The notes: a model not told the origin generated them from the sequence alone. Counted from the stretch's first letter, positions 28,605 to 37,175 are shown. The stretch is DNA of 64,000 nt from Bradyrhizobium sp. dw_78 (GCF_018449525.1 NZ_JAAVUS010000005.1:276001-340000), one strand, 5' to 3'. Program-made: numbers and translations.

Positions 28605-28778
28605 CTACTTCGCTTTCGCCGGATCCTTGGCGAAGGCGGCGTCGACCTCGTCCTTCTTGATGCGGGCCGCCGGGTTTCCCTTCTGGTCGAGATTTTGTTC
28701 TTCGGTGCCGTCGCCCATCATGCCGGGATGCTCGGCGGATTTCGTTTTGGTGTGCTTGGGATCGGACTTGTTAGTCAT
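28605..28778 (-). CDS. Small charged protein of 57 residues, hypothetical
   Basis: 57 residues starting MTNKSDPKHTKTKSAEHPGM and ending AFAKDPAKAK; rich in lysine, aspartate and alanine, with no hydrophobic segment, so probably intrinsically disordered and cytoplasmic. GGAG lies 7 bases before the ATG at 28778, and a hairpin follows the stop, so this behaves like a complete transcription unit. I recall similar short charged proteins in Bradyrhizobium annotated only as hypothetical. Function unknown. Confidence 0.7.
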   Translation of the reverse strand: MTNKSDPKHTKTKSAEHPGMMGDGTEEQNLDQKGNPAARIKKDEVDAAFAKDPAKAK

Positions 28779-29106
28779 GAGTGGTCTCCAGGCGCAAATG
28801 CGCCTAACTCAACTTTGTATCAGTCCTCGGGTTCCATTGCCCGTTCATTATTTTACCGGACGGGGACTTTGTCAGACCGGCTGCGTCACGCGCCGGCACA
28901 TTCCGGGCAATGACGCCGTCCCCGTGAGGCGCGGTAAAGGCTTTTGCAATACCAGCGCCGCGCCAGCGCCTGCATGGGATTGCGAGCCATTTGAACGAAC
29001 AGGAGAATTTCCACCACGGCAAAGACCCTCGTACTTCAGGACGGAGAGATAGGGCGACGTTCCCCGCGGAAAACGCCGCCCCGACCGTATCAGCCATGCA
29101 GTTCAG
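28779..29106. other. 328-base intergenic region
   Basis: Contains ACGGGGAC (28860-28867) and GTCCCCGT (28918-28925), an 8-base inverted pair 50 bases apart enclosing further GC-rich inverted fragments; possibly a decayed repeat or a structured transcript end for wrbA. The right part next to 28778 should hold the promoter of the small gene. No protein-coding frame is convincing. Confidence 0.35.
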
Positions 29107-29706
29107 TTAGCCATGCAGTTTCTTGGCGGTCTCCGCGATGATCTGCCCTTGATAGCGCGCGCCGGCGAGTTCGTTTTCGCTGGGCTGGCGGCTGCCGTCG
29201 CCGGCCGTGATCGTGGTTGCGCCATAGGGCGAGCCGCCCGTTACCTCGTCGAGCTTCATCTGGCCGGCAAAGCCGTAATTCAGGCCGACAATGGTCATGC
29301 CGAAATGCAGCAGATTGGTGATAATGGAGAACAACGTGACTTCCTGGCCGCCATGCTGGGTGGCCGTCGCGGTGAAGGCGCCGCCGACCTTGCCGTGCAG
29401 TGCGCCCTTGGCCCAGAGGCCGCCGGCCTGGTCGAGGAAATTTGCCATCTGCGAGGACATCCGGCCGAAACGGGTGCCGGTGCCGACGATGATGGCGTCG
29501 TAATTGGCGAGGTCCTCGATTTTCGCGACCGGCGCTGCCTGGTCGATCTTGTAGTAGGAGGCCTTTGCGACGTCCGGCGGCACCAGTTCGGGGACGCGTT
29601 TGATGTCGACGGTAGCGCCGGCGCCGCGCGCGCCTTCGGCGACGGCATTCGCCATCGTTTCGATGTGACCGTAAGCGGAATAATAGAGAACGAGAACTTT
29701 TGCCAT
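29107..29706 (-). CDS. wrbA: NAD(P)H:quinone oxidoreductase WrbA
   Basis: 199 residues, the standard WrbA length. The FMN-binding loop is [16 protein letters not shown], followed by [16 protein letters not shown] and the C-terminal [20 protein letters not shown] that defines WrbA against other flavodoxins. It carries out two-electron reduction of quinones in the cytoplasm, avoiding semiquinones under oxidative stress. It lies 138 bases downstream of the pirin gene in the same direction, with a repeat between, and both diverge from a LysR gene. Confidence 0.95.
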   Translation of the reverse strand: MAKVLVLYYSAYGHIETMANAVAEGARGAGATVDIKRVPELVPPDVAKASYYKIDQAAPVAKIEDLANYDAIIVGTGTRFGRMSSQMANFLDQAGGLWAKGALHGKVGGAFTATATQHGGQEVTLFSIITNLLHFGMTIVGLNYGFAGQMKLDEVTGGSPYGATTITAGDGSRQPSENELAGARYQGQIIAETAKKLHG

Positions 29707-29750
29707 GATGATCTCCGTTGGCGTGGTTTGAGGTGAGAGTAAGAGCAGCA

Positions 29751-29832
29751 GTCATGGCCGGGTTTTGTCCCGGCCATGACGTGTTAGTTTGAAGGGAAAG
29801 TCGTGGATGCCCGAGGCGACCCCGGGCATGAC
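29751..29832. repeat. Paired hairpin repeats between pirin and wrbA
   Basis: GTCATGGCCGGG (29751-29762) and CCCGGCCATGAC (29769-29780) are perfect arms with a 6-base loop. A second, imperfect hairpin (GGATGCCCG...CGGGCATGAC) lies at about 29801-29832. The paired layout mirrors the one between groES and groEL at 52790-52859. Confidence 0.75.
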
Positions 29833-29844
29833 GAAGGCCTGAGA

Positions 29845-30543
29845 TTAGGCCGCATCGACCAGCACCAGTTCGGAATCCTCCAATGCGGTGATCCTGAGCT
29901 GGGTTTCGTCGCGGATCGCGGCGCCGTCGCGGGCATTGACCCGCACGCCGTTGACCTCGACCGCGCCCGCGGCCGGCACCAGATAAAGGTGACGGCTCTT
30001 GCCGGGTTCGTATTCCGCGCTCTCGCCGGCCTTCAGCGTGGTGGCGAGCACCCGCGCGTCGGCGCGGATCGGCAGCGCGTTCTTGTCGCCTTCGAAACCG
30101 CTGGCGATGGTGACGAGCTTGCCGGAACGGTCCGCCTTCGGAAACGGCTTGGCGCCCCAGGTCGGCTGGCCGCCTTTGCCGGTCGGCTCGATCCAGATCT
30201 GGAAGATCCGGGTTTTGCCAGGTTCCAGATTGTATTCGGCGTGGCGAATGCCGGAGCCGGCGCTCATCACCTGCACATCGCCTGCTTCGGTGCGGCCCTT
30301 GTTGCCGAGGTTGTCCTGATGGGTGATCGCGCCCTCGCGAACATAGGTGATGATTTCCATGTTGGCGTGCGGATGCGGCGGAAAACCGGTGTTCGGCGCG
30401 ATCTCGTCGTCGTTCCACACCCGAAGCGCGCCGTGGCCCATGTTGTCGGGATCGTAGTGGCTACCGAACGAGAAGTGGTGCTTGGCCTTGAGCCAGCCGT
30501 GATCGGCGCCGCCGAGTTTTGCAAAAGGTCTGAGTTCGATCAT
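29845..30543 (-). CDS. Pirin family protein (YhhW-like)
   Basis: 232 residues from ATG 30543 (MIELRPFAKLGGADHGWLKA). The bicupin pirin signature is present: GFPPHPHANMEIITYVREG carries the paired histidines of the metal site, GSGIRHAEYN a later histidine. Bacterial pirins of this type have been shown to have quercetinase activity or to bind other proteins. It is transcribed toward wrbA and divergently from the LysR gene 160 bases away, which is the probable regulator. Confidence 0.92.
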   Translation of the reverse strand: MIELRPFAKLGGADHGWLKAKHHFSFGSHYDPDNMGHGALRVWNDDEIAPNTGFPPHPHANMEIITYVREGAITHQDNLGNKGRTEAGDVQVMSAGSGIRHAEYNLEPGKTRIFQIWIEPTGKGGQPTWGAKPFPKADRSGKLVTIASGFEGDKNALPIRADARVLATTLKAGESAEYEPGKSRHLYLVPAAGAVEVNGVRVNARDGAAIRDETQLRITALEDSELVLVDAA

Positions 30544-30643
30544 TTGCTGTTCCTCATCTGCTGGGTTCCCTGGAAGGCTCCGGGCTGGATGCCCGCCTCG
30601 CCAGGATCGTTTCATGGGCTGTGGATAGGACTCCGGCGTTGGT

Positions 30644-30676
30644 ATAGAAATAGAAACTATTGAAACTCATTGTTTC
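30644..30676. promoter_or_regulatory. Candidate LysR binding region between pirin and LysR genes
   Basis: ATAG-N9-CTAT (30644-30660) is a T-N11-A LysR-type box, and GAAAC-N5-GTTTC (30662-30676) follows at once. Both lie in the divergent promoter region, just before the LysR start at 30703, the classical place for a LysR activator/autoregulator site. Confidence 0.5.
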
Positions 30677-30702
30677 CGAAATCGACCATAGGGGCGAATC
30701 CG

Positions 30703-31611
30703 GTGTCGAAACTTCCCGATTTCGAAGCGCTCGCGATTTTTGCCAAAGTCGTTGAACTGCGGTCGTTCGCGGCCGCCTCGGCCGAACTCGCTCTGTCCAA
30801 GGCGACGGTGTCGAAAGCCGTCAGCCGGCTCGAGGAGCGGCTCGGCGCGCGGCTGTTCAACCGCACCTCCCGGCGGCTCGCCTTGACCGATGCCGGACAA
30901 AAACTGTCCGAGCGCGCCGCGCGCCTTCTGGCCGACGGCGAGGCGGCGGAGAGCGAGGCGTTGTCGCAATCGGTGGCGCCGCGCGGGCTGGTGCGGCTTG
31001 CGGTGCCGATGACGTTCGGGGTGAAAGTGGTGGCGCCGGTCCTGACGGAATTTCTCAAGACCTATCCCGATGTCTCGATCGATCTTCATCTCAGCGACGC
31101 CATGGTGGATTTGATCGGCGAGGGCTTCGACGCCGGCCTTCGGATTGCGAGCCTGCCGGATTCCTCGCTGATTGCGCGGCGGCTATGCACGATGCCGCGC
31201 TACACCGTGGCGGCGCCGGCCTATCTCAAGCGCTATGGCCGGCCGACGCATCCGATGCATCTCGCGCAGCACCGATGCTTCGCCTACACCTATCTCTCCA
31301 CGCCGAATGTCTGGCACTATACCAACGCGGCGGGCGAGCAGGCGAGCGTGCGACCGGCCGGACAGTTGCGCGTCAACAACGGCGAAGCGCTGATGCCGGC
31401 GCTGATCGCCGGGCTCGGCATTGCCGATCTGCCGGATTTCATCGTCGGCGACGTCATCGCATCGGGCGACGTCGAAGTGATCCTCAAAGGCTGGAAGCAG
31501 GCCGAAGGTGCGGTGCATCTGGTGATGCCGCCGGGCGGCCCGCGCCCGGCGCGGGTCGAGGTGCTGGCTGAATTTCTCGCCGGGCATTTCGCAAAGCGGA
31601 GGAAGCGGTGA
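30703..31611 (+). CDS. LysR-family transcriptional regulator
   Basis: 302 residues from GTG 30703 (AGGGGCG lies upstream; a longer ATG start at 30670 overlaps the candidate operator). HTH: FAAASAELALSKATVSKAVSRLEERLGARLFNRTSRRLALT. The effector-binding domain spans about 90-295. It is divergent from pirin-wrbA, so it probably controls that pair in response to a quinone- or electrophile-type signal; the signal is inferred from the WrbA neighbour only. Confidence 0.9.
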   Translation: MSKLPDFEALAIFAKVVELRSFAAASAELALSKATVSKAVSRLEERLGARLFNRTSRRLALTDAGQKLSERAARLLADGEAAESEALSQSVAPRGLVRLAVPMTFGVKVVAPVLTEFLKTYPDVSIDLHLSDAMVDLIGEGFDAGLRIASLPDSSLIARRLCTMPRYTVAAPAYLKRYGRPTHPMHLAQHRCFAYTYLSTPNVWHYTNAAGEQASVRPAGQLRVNNGEALMPALIAGLGIADLPDFIVGDVIASGDVEVILKGWKQAEGAVHLVMPPGGPRPARVEVLAEFLAGHFAKRRKR

Positions 31612-31775
31612 ATCGCTTGCGCGAAAAAGATTGTAGATTGTAGGGCGGGCCCAGCCTGAGCCGCGATCTTCACATTTTGTTGTCTGTCGTGAACCTTCCC
31701 AAATCTCATTTATTGGCGACCTTAGGCGAGCGCGTGTGAACATGCGTGTCATGAAATTCAGAGGAAGGACCGGAC

Positions 31776-32102
31776 ATGGCAGCACATCGGATTGTCCTGA
31801 GCCTTGCCGCGGCGATCGGCTGGACAGCGGCTATGGCAGCTCCCGTTTTCGCGCAGGAGAACCGGGGGACGCAGGAACAGCAGATGGCGTGTACGCCGGA
31901 CGTCTTCCGGCTGTGCGGCGCGGAGATTCCTGACAGGGACCGGATCGTCGGATGTTTGCGGCAAAATACGGCGCTGCTCAGCAGGCCGTGTCGCGCGGTA
32001 TTCGAATCAAATGTCGGTGCTTCGCAGTCGGCGCCTCAGCAGGTGGTGCCCGGCAGCCACGCCGTGCAGCCCGGTTCCGGGGATGATGACGACGACGATT
32101 AG
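31776..32102 (+). CDS. Small secreted cysteine-rich protein, GLG1-like repeat
   Basis: 108 residues with a signal peptide (MAAHRIVLSLAAAIGWTAAM...FAQ). The mature part has one cysteine-rich unit with four Cys: CTPDVFRLCGAEIPDRDR then IVGCLRQNTALLSRPC, spacing like the Cys_rich_FGFR/GLG1 repeat of eukaryotic Golgi protein 1. The tail ends in six aspartates, suggesting cation binding. It stands alone, followed at once by a repeat element. Family similarity is by eye; function unknown. An ATG at 31776 fits the signal peptide. Confidence 0.72.
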   Translation: MAAHRIVLSLAAAIGWTAAMAAPVFAQENRGTQEQQMACTPDVFRLCGAEIPDRDRIVGCLRQNTALLSRPCRAVFESNVGASQSAPQQVVPGSHAVQPGSGDDDDDD

Positions 32103-32202
32103 AGCGTTTTCGAGCGAAGTGGATACCGGTTCGCGTGAAGAAAATGCGTCAAAACAAGGATACAAGGATCTAGAGCTTCGGTTCTGATTCAATCGGAACC
32201 GA
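32102..32202. repeat. Dispersed intergenic repeat, fullest copy
   Basis: Starts GAGCGTTTTCGAGCGAAGTG, continues with TACCGGTTCGCGTGAAGAAAA and TCAAAACAAGGA, and ends in a hairpin TCGGTTCTGAT-TCA-ATCGGAACCGA (32178-32202, one G-T pair). Related copies occur at 34902, 43565, 50935, 56287 and 61537. It lies between convergent genes and may also terminate transcription. Confidence 0.75.
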
Positions 32203-32224
32203 TCATGCATCTGGGCTTGTTTGC

Positions 32225-32692
32225 TCAGGGGCGTTGTTCGCAGACATCGACCCATTCGGCGCCGACCAGTTCGGCCATCCGCGACGGTGTGATGCGCACC
32301 GCGCTGTGGGTCGATCCGGCGGCCGGCACCACTTCGTCGAACGCCTTCAGCGACACGTCGCAATAAATCGGCAACGGCGTCTTCAGCCCGAACGGACAGA
32401 CGCCACCGACTTCGTGGCCGGTGATCCCGGCGACCTCGTCGAGCCCGAGCATTTTTGGTTTGCTCCCGAACAGCGCCTTCACTTTCTTGTTGTCCATTCG
32501 CGAGGTGCCGCTGGTGACGATCAGCACCACGCGCTCGCCGACCCTCAAGCTCAGCGTCTTGGCGATCCGCCCCGGCTCGACGCCAAAGGCTTCGGCGGCG
32601 AGCGTGACCGTCGCCGAACTCTGCGGGGATTCGATCACGGCGATATCGGGGGCTTTTTCGGCGAAAAACGCGCGGACCGACTCAAGACTCAT
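32225..32692 (-). CDS. YbaK/EbsC-type aminoacyl-tRNA deacylase
   Basis: 155 residues, single-domain. Family motifs: RIAKTLSLRVGERVVLIVTS with the conserved lysine, DNKKVKALFG, and HEVGGVCPFGLKTPLPIYCD. These free-standing editing domains hydrolyse mischarged aminoacyl-tRNAs (for example Cys- or Ala-tRNAPro) in the cytoplasm. Which tRNA is edited cannot be read from this sequence. It lies 75 bases downstream of the amidohydrolase in the same direction and may share its transcript. Confidence 0.9.
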   Translation of the reverse strand: MSLESVRAFFAEKAPDIAVIESPQSSATVTLAAEAFGVEPGRIAKTLSLRVGERVVLIVTSGTSRMDNKKVKALFGSKPKMLGLDEVAGITGHEVGGVCPFGLKTPLPIYCDVSLKAFDEVVPAAGSTHSAVRITPSRMAELVGAEWVDVCEQRP

Positions 32693-32767
32693 GTTCAGGC
32701 GGACTCAGTTCAAGACTTGTGGGCGGCGTGCTTTCGATCGACCGCGATCAGATCACCCAAATGGCTA

Positions 32768-33652
32768 TCAGATATTCAGCAGCTTCCGGGCGTTGGCTTT
32801 CAGCACCTTTGGCCTGATTTCGTCGCGGATGTCGAGCTTAGCGAAATCGGCGAGCCAGCGATCGGGCGTGATCACCGGCCAGTCCGAGCCGAACAGCATC
32901 TTGTCCTGCAAAATGCTGTTGATGTAGCGCACCAGAATCGGCGGGAAATATTTCGGCGACCAGCCGGAGAGATCGATATGGACATTCGGCTTGTGGGTCG
33001 CGACCGACAGCGCCTCTTCCTGCCAGGGAAAGGAAGGATGCGCAAGGATGATCTTCAGATCGGGGAAATCCGCGGCGACGTCGTCGATATACATCGGATT
33101 GGAATATTTCAGCCGCATGCCCATGCCGCCGGGCATGCCGCTTCCGACACCGGTCTGGCCGGTGTGGAACAGCGCAATCGCGCCGCCGTCGTTGATCGCC
33201 TCGTAGAGCGGATAGGCCATGCGGTCGTTGGGATAGAAGCCCTGCATGGTCGGATGAAACTTGAAGCCGCGGACGCCGAATTCCTCGATCAATTTGCGCG
33301 CCTCGCGCACCCCGAGCTTGCCTTTGTGCGGATCGATGCTGGCGAACGGGATCAGCACATCGGAATTGTCAGCGGCCATCTCCAGCATCTCGTAATTGTT
33401 GTAGCGCCGGAAGCCGGTCTCGCGCTCGGCATCGACCGGGAAGATCACCGCCGCGATGTTCTTGGCGCGATAATAGGCGGCGGTTTCCGGCACCGTCGGC
33501 GGATGCTTGTTGGGCGATTTGAAATATTCGGCCATCTGCGCCTGGAAGTCGTCATAGCCGTCGTCGGCATGCATGCCGCAAGGTTCTTCGGCGTGGGTGT
33601 GGATGTCGATCGCCACGACCTTTTCGATATCCGGCAGCTTCAATCTGGCCAT
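32768..33652 (-). CDS. Amidohydrolase family protein (ACMSD / amidohydrolase 2 type)
   Basis: 294 residues. Metal-site residues of the TIM-barrel amidohydrolase-2 group are visible: DIHTH (HxH) near residue 16, [29 protein letters not shown], and FGSDWPV with the catalytic aspartate. Relatives hydrolyse or decarboxylate aromatic-derived acids. A 27-bp perfect palindrome starts 37 bases upstream of the ATG, so this gene is probably under tight repression. YbaK follows. Substrate unknown. Confidence 0.85.
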   Translation of the reverse strand: MARLKLPDIEKVVAIDIHTHAEEPCGMHADDGYDDFQAQMAEYFKSPNKHPPTVPETAAYYRAKNIAAVIFPVDAERETGFRRYNNYEMLEMAADNSDVLIPFASIDPHKGKLGVREARKLIEEFGVRGFKFHPTMQGFYPNDRMAYPLYEAINDGGAIALFHTGQTGVGSGMPGGMGMRLKYSNPMYIDDVAADFPDLKIILAHPSFPWQEEALSVATHKPNVHIDLSGWSPKYFPPILVRYINSILQDKMLFGSDWPVITPDRWLADFAKLDIRDEIRPKVLKANARKLLNI

Positions 33653-33689
33653 TTCCGTCTCCCCGGGGCTGCTTCAGCCGGCAGCATTG

Positions 33690-33716
33690 AAATTGATTAT
33701 ATCATATAATCAATTT
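33690..33716. promoter_or_regulatory. 27-bp perfect palindrome, candidate operator of the amidohydrolase gene
   Basis: The 13-base half AAATTGATTATAT (33690-33702) is mirrored exactly around a central C (33703) by ATATAATCAATTT (33704-33716). It is almost pure A/T in GC-rich DNA and sits 37 bases upstream of the amidohydrolase start. This is what a dimeric repressor site (GntR- or MarR-type) looks like; the protein is not encoded nearby. Confidence 0.65.
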
Positions 33717-33932
33717 GACAAGGCGGGGGCAAATCCCGGAAGCCGGACAATGGACCCGGCCAGGCCCCGCGCAAAACGCCCGGTTTGGATTGACATTTGG
33801 CCTGCCGATGGCTTAGAAACCGGCCGTCCCGGGCGGTCTGGCCGCTGGCGGGTACAATCCCATTTCGCCACTACCGGGTTCCTTGTCAGTTTCGGCCTCG
33901 CAAACGGCCTTTCAAAGCATCAGGATTGTCTC

Positions 33933-34058
33933 ATGAAAGTCCGTAACTCGCTGAAATCGCTGCGTAGCCGCCATCGCAACAACCGTCTGGTCCGCCGCAA
34001 GGGCCGGGTCTACGTGATCAACAAGGTCCAGCGCCGTTTCAAGGCGCGGCAGGGCTGA
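33933..34058 (+). CDS. rpmJ: 50S ribosomal protein L36, cysteine-free type
   Basis: 41 residues beginning [20 protein letters not shown] and ending [11 protein letters not shown]. It lacks the four zinc-binding cysteines/histidine of classical L36, so it is the C-minus form usual in alphaproteobacteria (YkgO-like). It binds 23S rRNA in the large subunit. Start ATG 33933 is set by family length. It stands alone on the plus strand. Confidence 0.95.
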   Translation: MKVRNSLKSLRSRHRNNRLVRRKGRVYVINKVQRRFKARQG

Positions 34059-34206
34059 GCCAAGTCCCAATCAGCCGGGTCTTAATCAGACAAGCCCTAA
34101 GTCAGGCCTGAGGCGAGGCTGATCCAACCCCTCGTCCGGCGCAAAATCCTTCGTTTTCACATCTTGCTGCTTTGCAAGCCGGGTCGGGCGCGTCTAAACT
34201 TTATTG

Positions 34207-34884
34207 ATGGCACCCAGATTCCCTGGCCGGTTTCCTGGCTGGCGCAACCGCCGATCCGCAATTCTGCTCGCCGCGATCCTTGGCGTGATCCTTGGGTCGG
34301 CACCGGTTGCCGCGTTCGCGCAGGATCCGGGGGGCAATCCGCCAAGGCAGCAGAAAAAATTGCCGGAAGCCCCGAGCAAGCTGCCGAAGGTCGGCGCTGA
34401 CCGTACCCGCGGACTCGATTTCCTGTTCGGCGCGCTCAAGGCGGCGCCGGACGAGGAGAGCGCCAAATATGTCGAAGCCCGGATCTGGGCGCTATGGATG
34501 CAAACCCCGAGCGATACCGCGGCGCTTTTGATGACGCGCGCCAAGCTCGCGATGGACGCGCAGAAGATGGATGTCGCGCTCAAGCTGCTCGATGCCGTCA
34601 TCAAGCTGCGGCCCGACTATGTCGAAGCCTGGAACAGGCGGGCGACGATCTATTACCTGCAAAACGACTACAACCGCTCGCTTGCCGACATTGAGCAGGT
34701 GTTGATCCGTGAGCCGCGTCATTTCGGGGCGTTGGCCGGGCTCGGCATGATCATGCAGGATCTCGGCGACGACAAACGCGCGCTCGATGCGTTCCGCAAG
34801 GCGCTCGCAGTCAATCCCTACCTCGACAAGGTGCCGGATCTGGTCAAGAGCTTGAGTGAGAAGGTCGAGGGCCGCGACATCTGA
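34207..34884 (+). CDS. Exported tetratricopeptide-repeat protein
   Basis: About 225 residues from ATG 34207 (a TTG directly before it could add one). Signal peptide or anchor: RRSAILLAAILGVILGSAPVAAFAQ. At least two to three TPR-like helical pairs follow residue 110: MDVALKLLDAVIKLRPDYVE, EAWNRRATIYYLQNDYNRSL and HFGALAGLGMIMQDLGDDKR. Likely a periplasmic scaffold; partners unknown. Related short TPR proteins are common in Bradyrhizobium. Confidence 0.8.
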   Translation: MAPRFPGRFPGWRNRRSAILLAAILGVILGSAPVAAFAQDPGGNPPRQQKKLPEAPSKLPKVGADRTRGLDFLFGALKAAPDEESAKYVEARIWALWMQTPSDTAALLMTRAKLAMDAQKMDVALKLLDAVIKLRPDYVEAWNRRATIYYLQNDYNRSLADIEQVLIREPRHFGALAGLGMIMQDLGDDKRALDAFRKALAVNPYLDKVPDLVKSLSEKVEGRDI

Positions 34885-34901
34885 CCGGGACTCCGGCGAT
34901 C

Positions 34902-34990
34902 ACGCTTCGAGCGAAGTGGACTCCGGCTCGCTCAGGAAAACGCATCTAAACAGAAGGATGCAGCGCCGATTCTCATCAGAACTGAAGGTT
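34902..34990. repeat. Dispersed intergenic repeat, degenerate copy
   Basis: Contains GCTTCGAGCGAAGTGGACTC, then CGGCTCGCTCAGGAAAACGC and a weak terminal hairpin around GATTCTCATCAGAACTG. It matches the order of blocks in the 32102-32202 copy, with many changes. It lies between the convergent TPR gene and the 60-residue gene. Confidence 0.6.
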
Positions 34991-34992
34991 CG

Positions 34993-35175
34993 CTAATGCA
35001 GGAGGCCGCTGCCGCGATCGAACGGGCGGCCATGCGTCACCACTGCGTAAAGCTGCGCCAGCTCCGCCTCGAGCTGTTCATTGACCAGAAGCAGGGCTTT
35101 CAACGCACCGCGGATATCGCCGTTGCAGCTAGCCACGATCTCGTCGATGGCGGTCTCACTCGGTATGGAAGTCAT
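34993..35175 (-). CDS. Small conserved hypothetical protein, 60 residues
   Basis: 60 residues from ATG 35175, which has GGAGG 4 bases upstream (MTSIPSETAIDEIVASCNGD). The middle (IRGALKALLLVNEQLEAELA) is a probable amphipathic helix or short coiled coil. There is no signal peptide. I recall near-identical small proteins in Bradyrhizobium, always hypothetical. A role as an adaptor or stress protein is speculation. Confidence 0.72.
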   Translation of the reverse strand: MTSIPSETAIDEIVASCNGDIRGALKALLLVNEQLEAELAQLYAVVTHGRPFDRGSGLLH

Positions 35176-35362
35176 CGAACCCTCCAATGATGCCGTATAC
35201 CAATGCCGGCACCCGATCCGCGTTCCCGTGTGTTGTGTGGACAAGCCGCAACAAGGATGTCCCAGGCCGCCTTTCCATCACGTGGTAAATGTGCCGATGG
35301 CCGTTATATGAAGTTGCCGGTGACGGCTGTGTGAAGCCGCCCAGCGCACAGGTTTCCACAGG

Positions 35363-36097
35363 GTGAGGAAAGCGGTGATAACTCTGCTGTTGGTGCTTGT
35401 CGCCCCGATTTCGATATCGGCAACGAAGTATTTGCTGGGGGATCGCTCGGCCAATTGGCAGGCGGCGGACCGCTCCAGCGCCGGTCTTTTGCCGGCGCCC
35501 GCTGACCACCCCGCCGCGCTGGTCAGGGTTTTCGCCGCGCGGACGGTGCGATGGCGCGGGATTTTTGCGGTCCACACCTGGGTCGTGGTCAAAGAGGCGA
35601 ATGCGCCGCGCTACACCCGCTATGATTATACGGCCTGGGGCGAGCCCATCCGCGTCAACGGGTTTGCCGCCGACGGCCGCTGGTTCGGCGACATCCCGGA
35701 AATGATCGCGGCTGCGGACGGGAAGGCGGCCGAAGGCATGATTCCGAAAATCCGCGCTGCGGTCGAAGGCTACCAGTGGCGGACTTACGGCGATTATCGC
35801 GCCTGGCCGGGGCCGAATTCCAACACCTTTGTCGCGGCGATGCTGGCGGCGGTGCCGGAGTTGCAGGCGGCACTGCCGCCGACCGCGATCGGCAAGGATT
35901 TTCCGTATGACGGCGACGTGTTCGGCCTGACGCCATCGCGAACCGGCATTCGCGTCACGCTTGGCGGTTACTTCGGTTTAACCATCGGATGGGTTGAAGG
36001 GGTCGAGGTTAATCTGCTCGGCGCGGTATTCGGCTTCGATCTGCGCCGGCCGGCGCTCAAATTTCCGGGCGTGGGGCGCATCGGTTTTGGTTATTGA
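35363..36097 (+). CDS. DUF3750 family protein
   Basis: 244 residues from GTG 35363, with an N-terminal signal anchor (VITLLLVLVAPISISATKYL). The DUF3750 core is seen in VHTWVVVKEANAPRYTRYDY and YRAWPGPNSNTFVAAMLAAV, the latter with the conserved W-P-G-P-N-S-N-T motif. Histidine and asparagine in these blocks suggest a papain-like/NlpC-type hydrolase fold, but this is inference. Periplasmic, function unknown, single gene. Confidence 0.85.
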   Translation: MRKAVITLLLVLVAPISISATKYLLGDRSANWQAADRSSAGLLPAPADHPAALVRVFAARTVRWRGIFAVHTWVVVKEANAPRYTRYDYTAWGEPIRVNGFAADGRWFGDIPEMIAAADGKAAEGMIPKIRAAVEGYQWRTYGDYRAWPGPNSNTFVAAMLAAVPELQAALPPTAIGKDFPYDGDVFGLTPSRTGIRVTLGGYFGLTIGWVEGVEVNLLGAVFGFDLRRPALKFPGVGRIGFGY

Positions 36098-36376
36098 CCG
36101 ATTACCGCCGCCGCCGCCGTGCCACACATAAAATTGATCGTGTTGTCCGGCGGCGGCCACATGACGCGGTATGACGAGCACGCTCGATCGCGTCGCGCGC
36201 GAAATTAAAGCTATAGCGCACGACGTCGCGAACGATCAGTCGTGTTGAGGATATTTGTTTCCATATGTGTCTGCCGTCGATCGGGCAACGCGGGGCAACA
36301 TGGCGGCAAGCCAACAAAGAGATTTCATTAACGGGACCGGTGCATCGTCGCGGCGTCAGTCAAGAATTGCATCACG

Positions 36377-37075
36377 ATGTTCGACACCATCATTCTGCTT
36401 GCGGGCGATGCCGAACGATCCGTGTTGCCGCACGCATTGCTCGGCCATAATCCATATCTCAGGGTAATCCCGGTCCGGACGTCCTTTGACCTGACCGCGC
36501 TGAATTCCGAACTGCTTCGGCGCTCGCGGTTGATTGCATTCGTCACGCCGGAGATCGTTCCGGTCAGCATCCTCAACCGGCTCGGCTACGGCGCCTTCAA
36601 TTTTCATCCGGGTCCGCCGGCCTATCCCGGATGGGCGCCTGCTCATTTCGCGCTCTACAATCGGGAGACCGAGTTTGGTGCGACGGTCCATGTCATGGTC
36701 GAGCAAGTCGATGCCGGTCCGATCGTCGACGTCGCGCTGTTTCCCGTTCCGGCCAAGATCTCCGTGCTCGGCCTGGAGGGACTCGCTTACGCGCATCTGG
36801 CGCAGTTGTTCTGGCGCATGGCGAGATCGTTCGCGACGGATGACGCGCCGCCGCCGGTGCTTCCGATCAAATGGGGGCGCAAGAAATATTCACGTCGCCT
36901 CTATCGGGATATCTGCGATATTCCTCTCGACATCGAGAGGGGCGAACTCGAGCGTCGCCTCGAGGTGTTCGGCGGCAACCATTTCGGGATCACGCCGACA
37001 ATAAACCTGCACGGCGTCGAATTTCGCGCGGTGCTGCCGGTCCGCAAAGCCGGCGCGGCTCCCGTCGCCGGATAA
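36377..37075 (+). CDS. Formyltransferase-family protein (orphan)
   Basis: 232 residues. The formyl-transferase catalytic triad is visible: N and H in GAFNFHPGPPAYPGWAPAHF and D in VEQVDAGPIVDVALF. The N-terminal half is shorter than in methionyl-tRNA formyltransferase, and the usual C-terminal tRNA-binding domain is absent. It could formylate an amino sugar or another small amine with 10-formyl-THF; methanogenesis-type or tRNA roles are unlikely. No sugar-synthesis gene is adjacent, so the substrate is open. Confidence 0.78.
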   Translation: MFDTIILLAGDAERSVLPHALLGHNPYLRVIPVRTSFDLTALNSELLRRSRLIAFVTPEIVPVSILNRLGYGAFNFHPGPPAYPGWAPAHFALYNRETEFGATVHVMVEQVDAGPIVDVALFPVPAKISVLGLEGLAYAHLAQLFWRMARSFATDDAPPPVLPIKWGRKKYSRRLYRDICDIPLDIERGELERRLEVFGGNHFGITPTINLHGVEFRAVLPVRKAGAAPVAG

Positions 37076-37175
37076 CTGGCGCCCGCATCTGAAGAAACTC
37101 CTGCGTGATTGGGCCGTTGCGGCGGCGCGGCCGTTCCGCATGGCGTGAGACCTACCCAAAGCGGTCCAGACGTGC

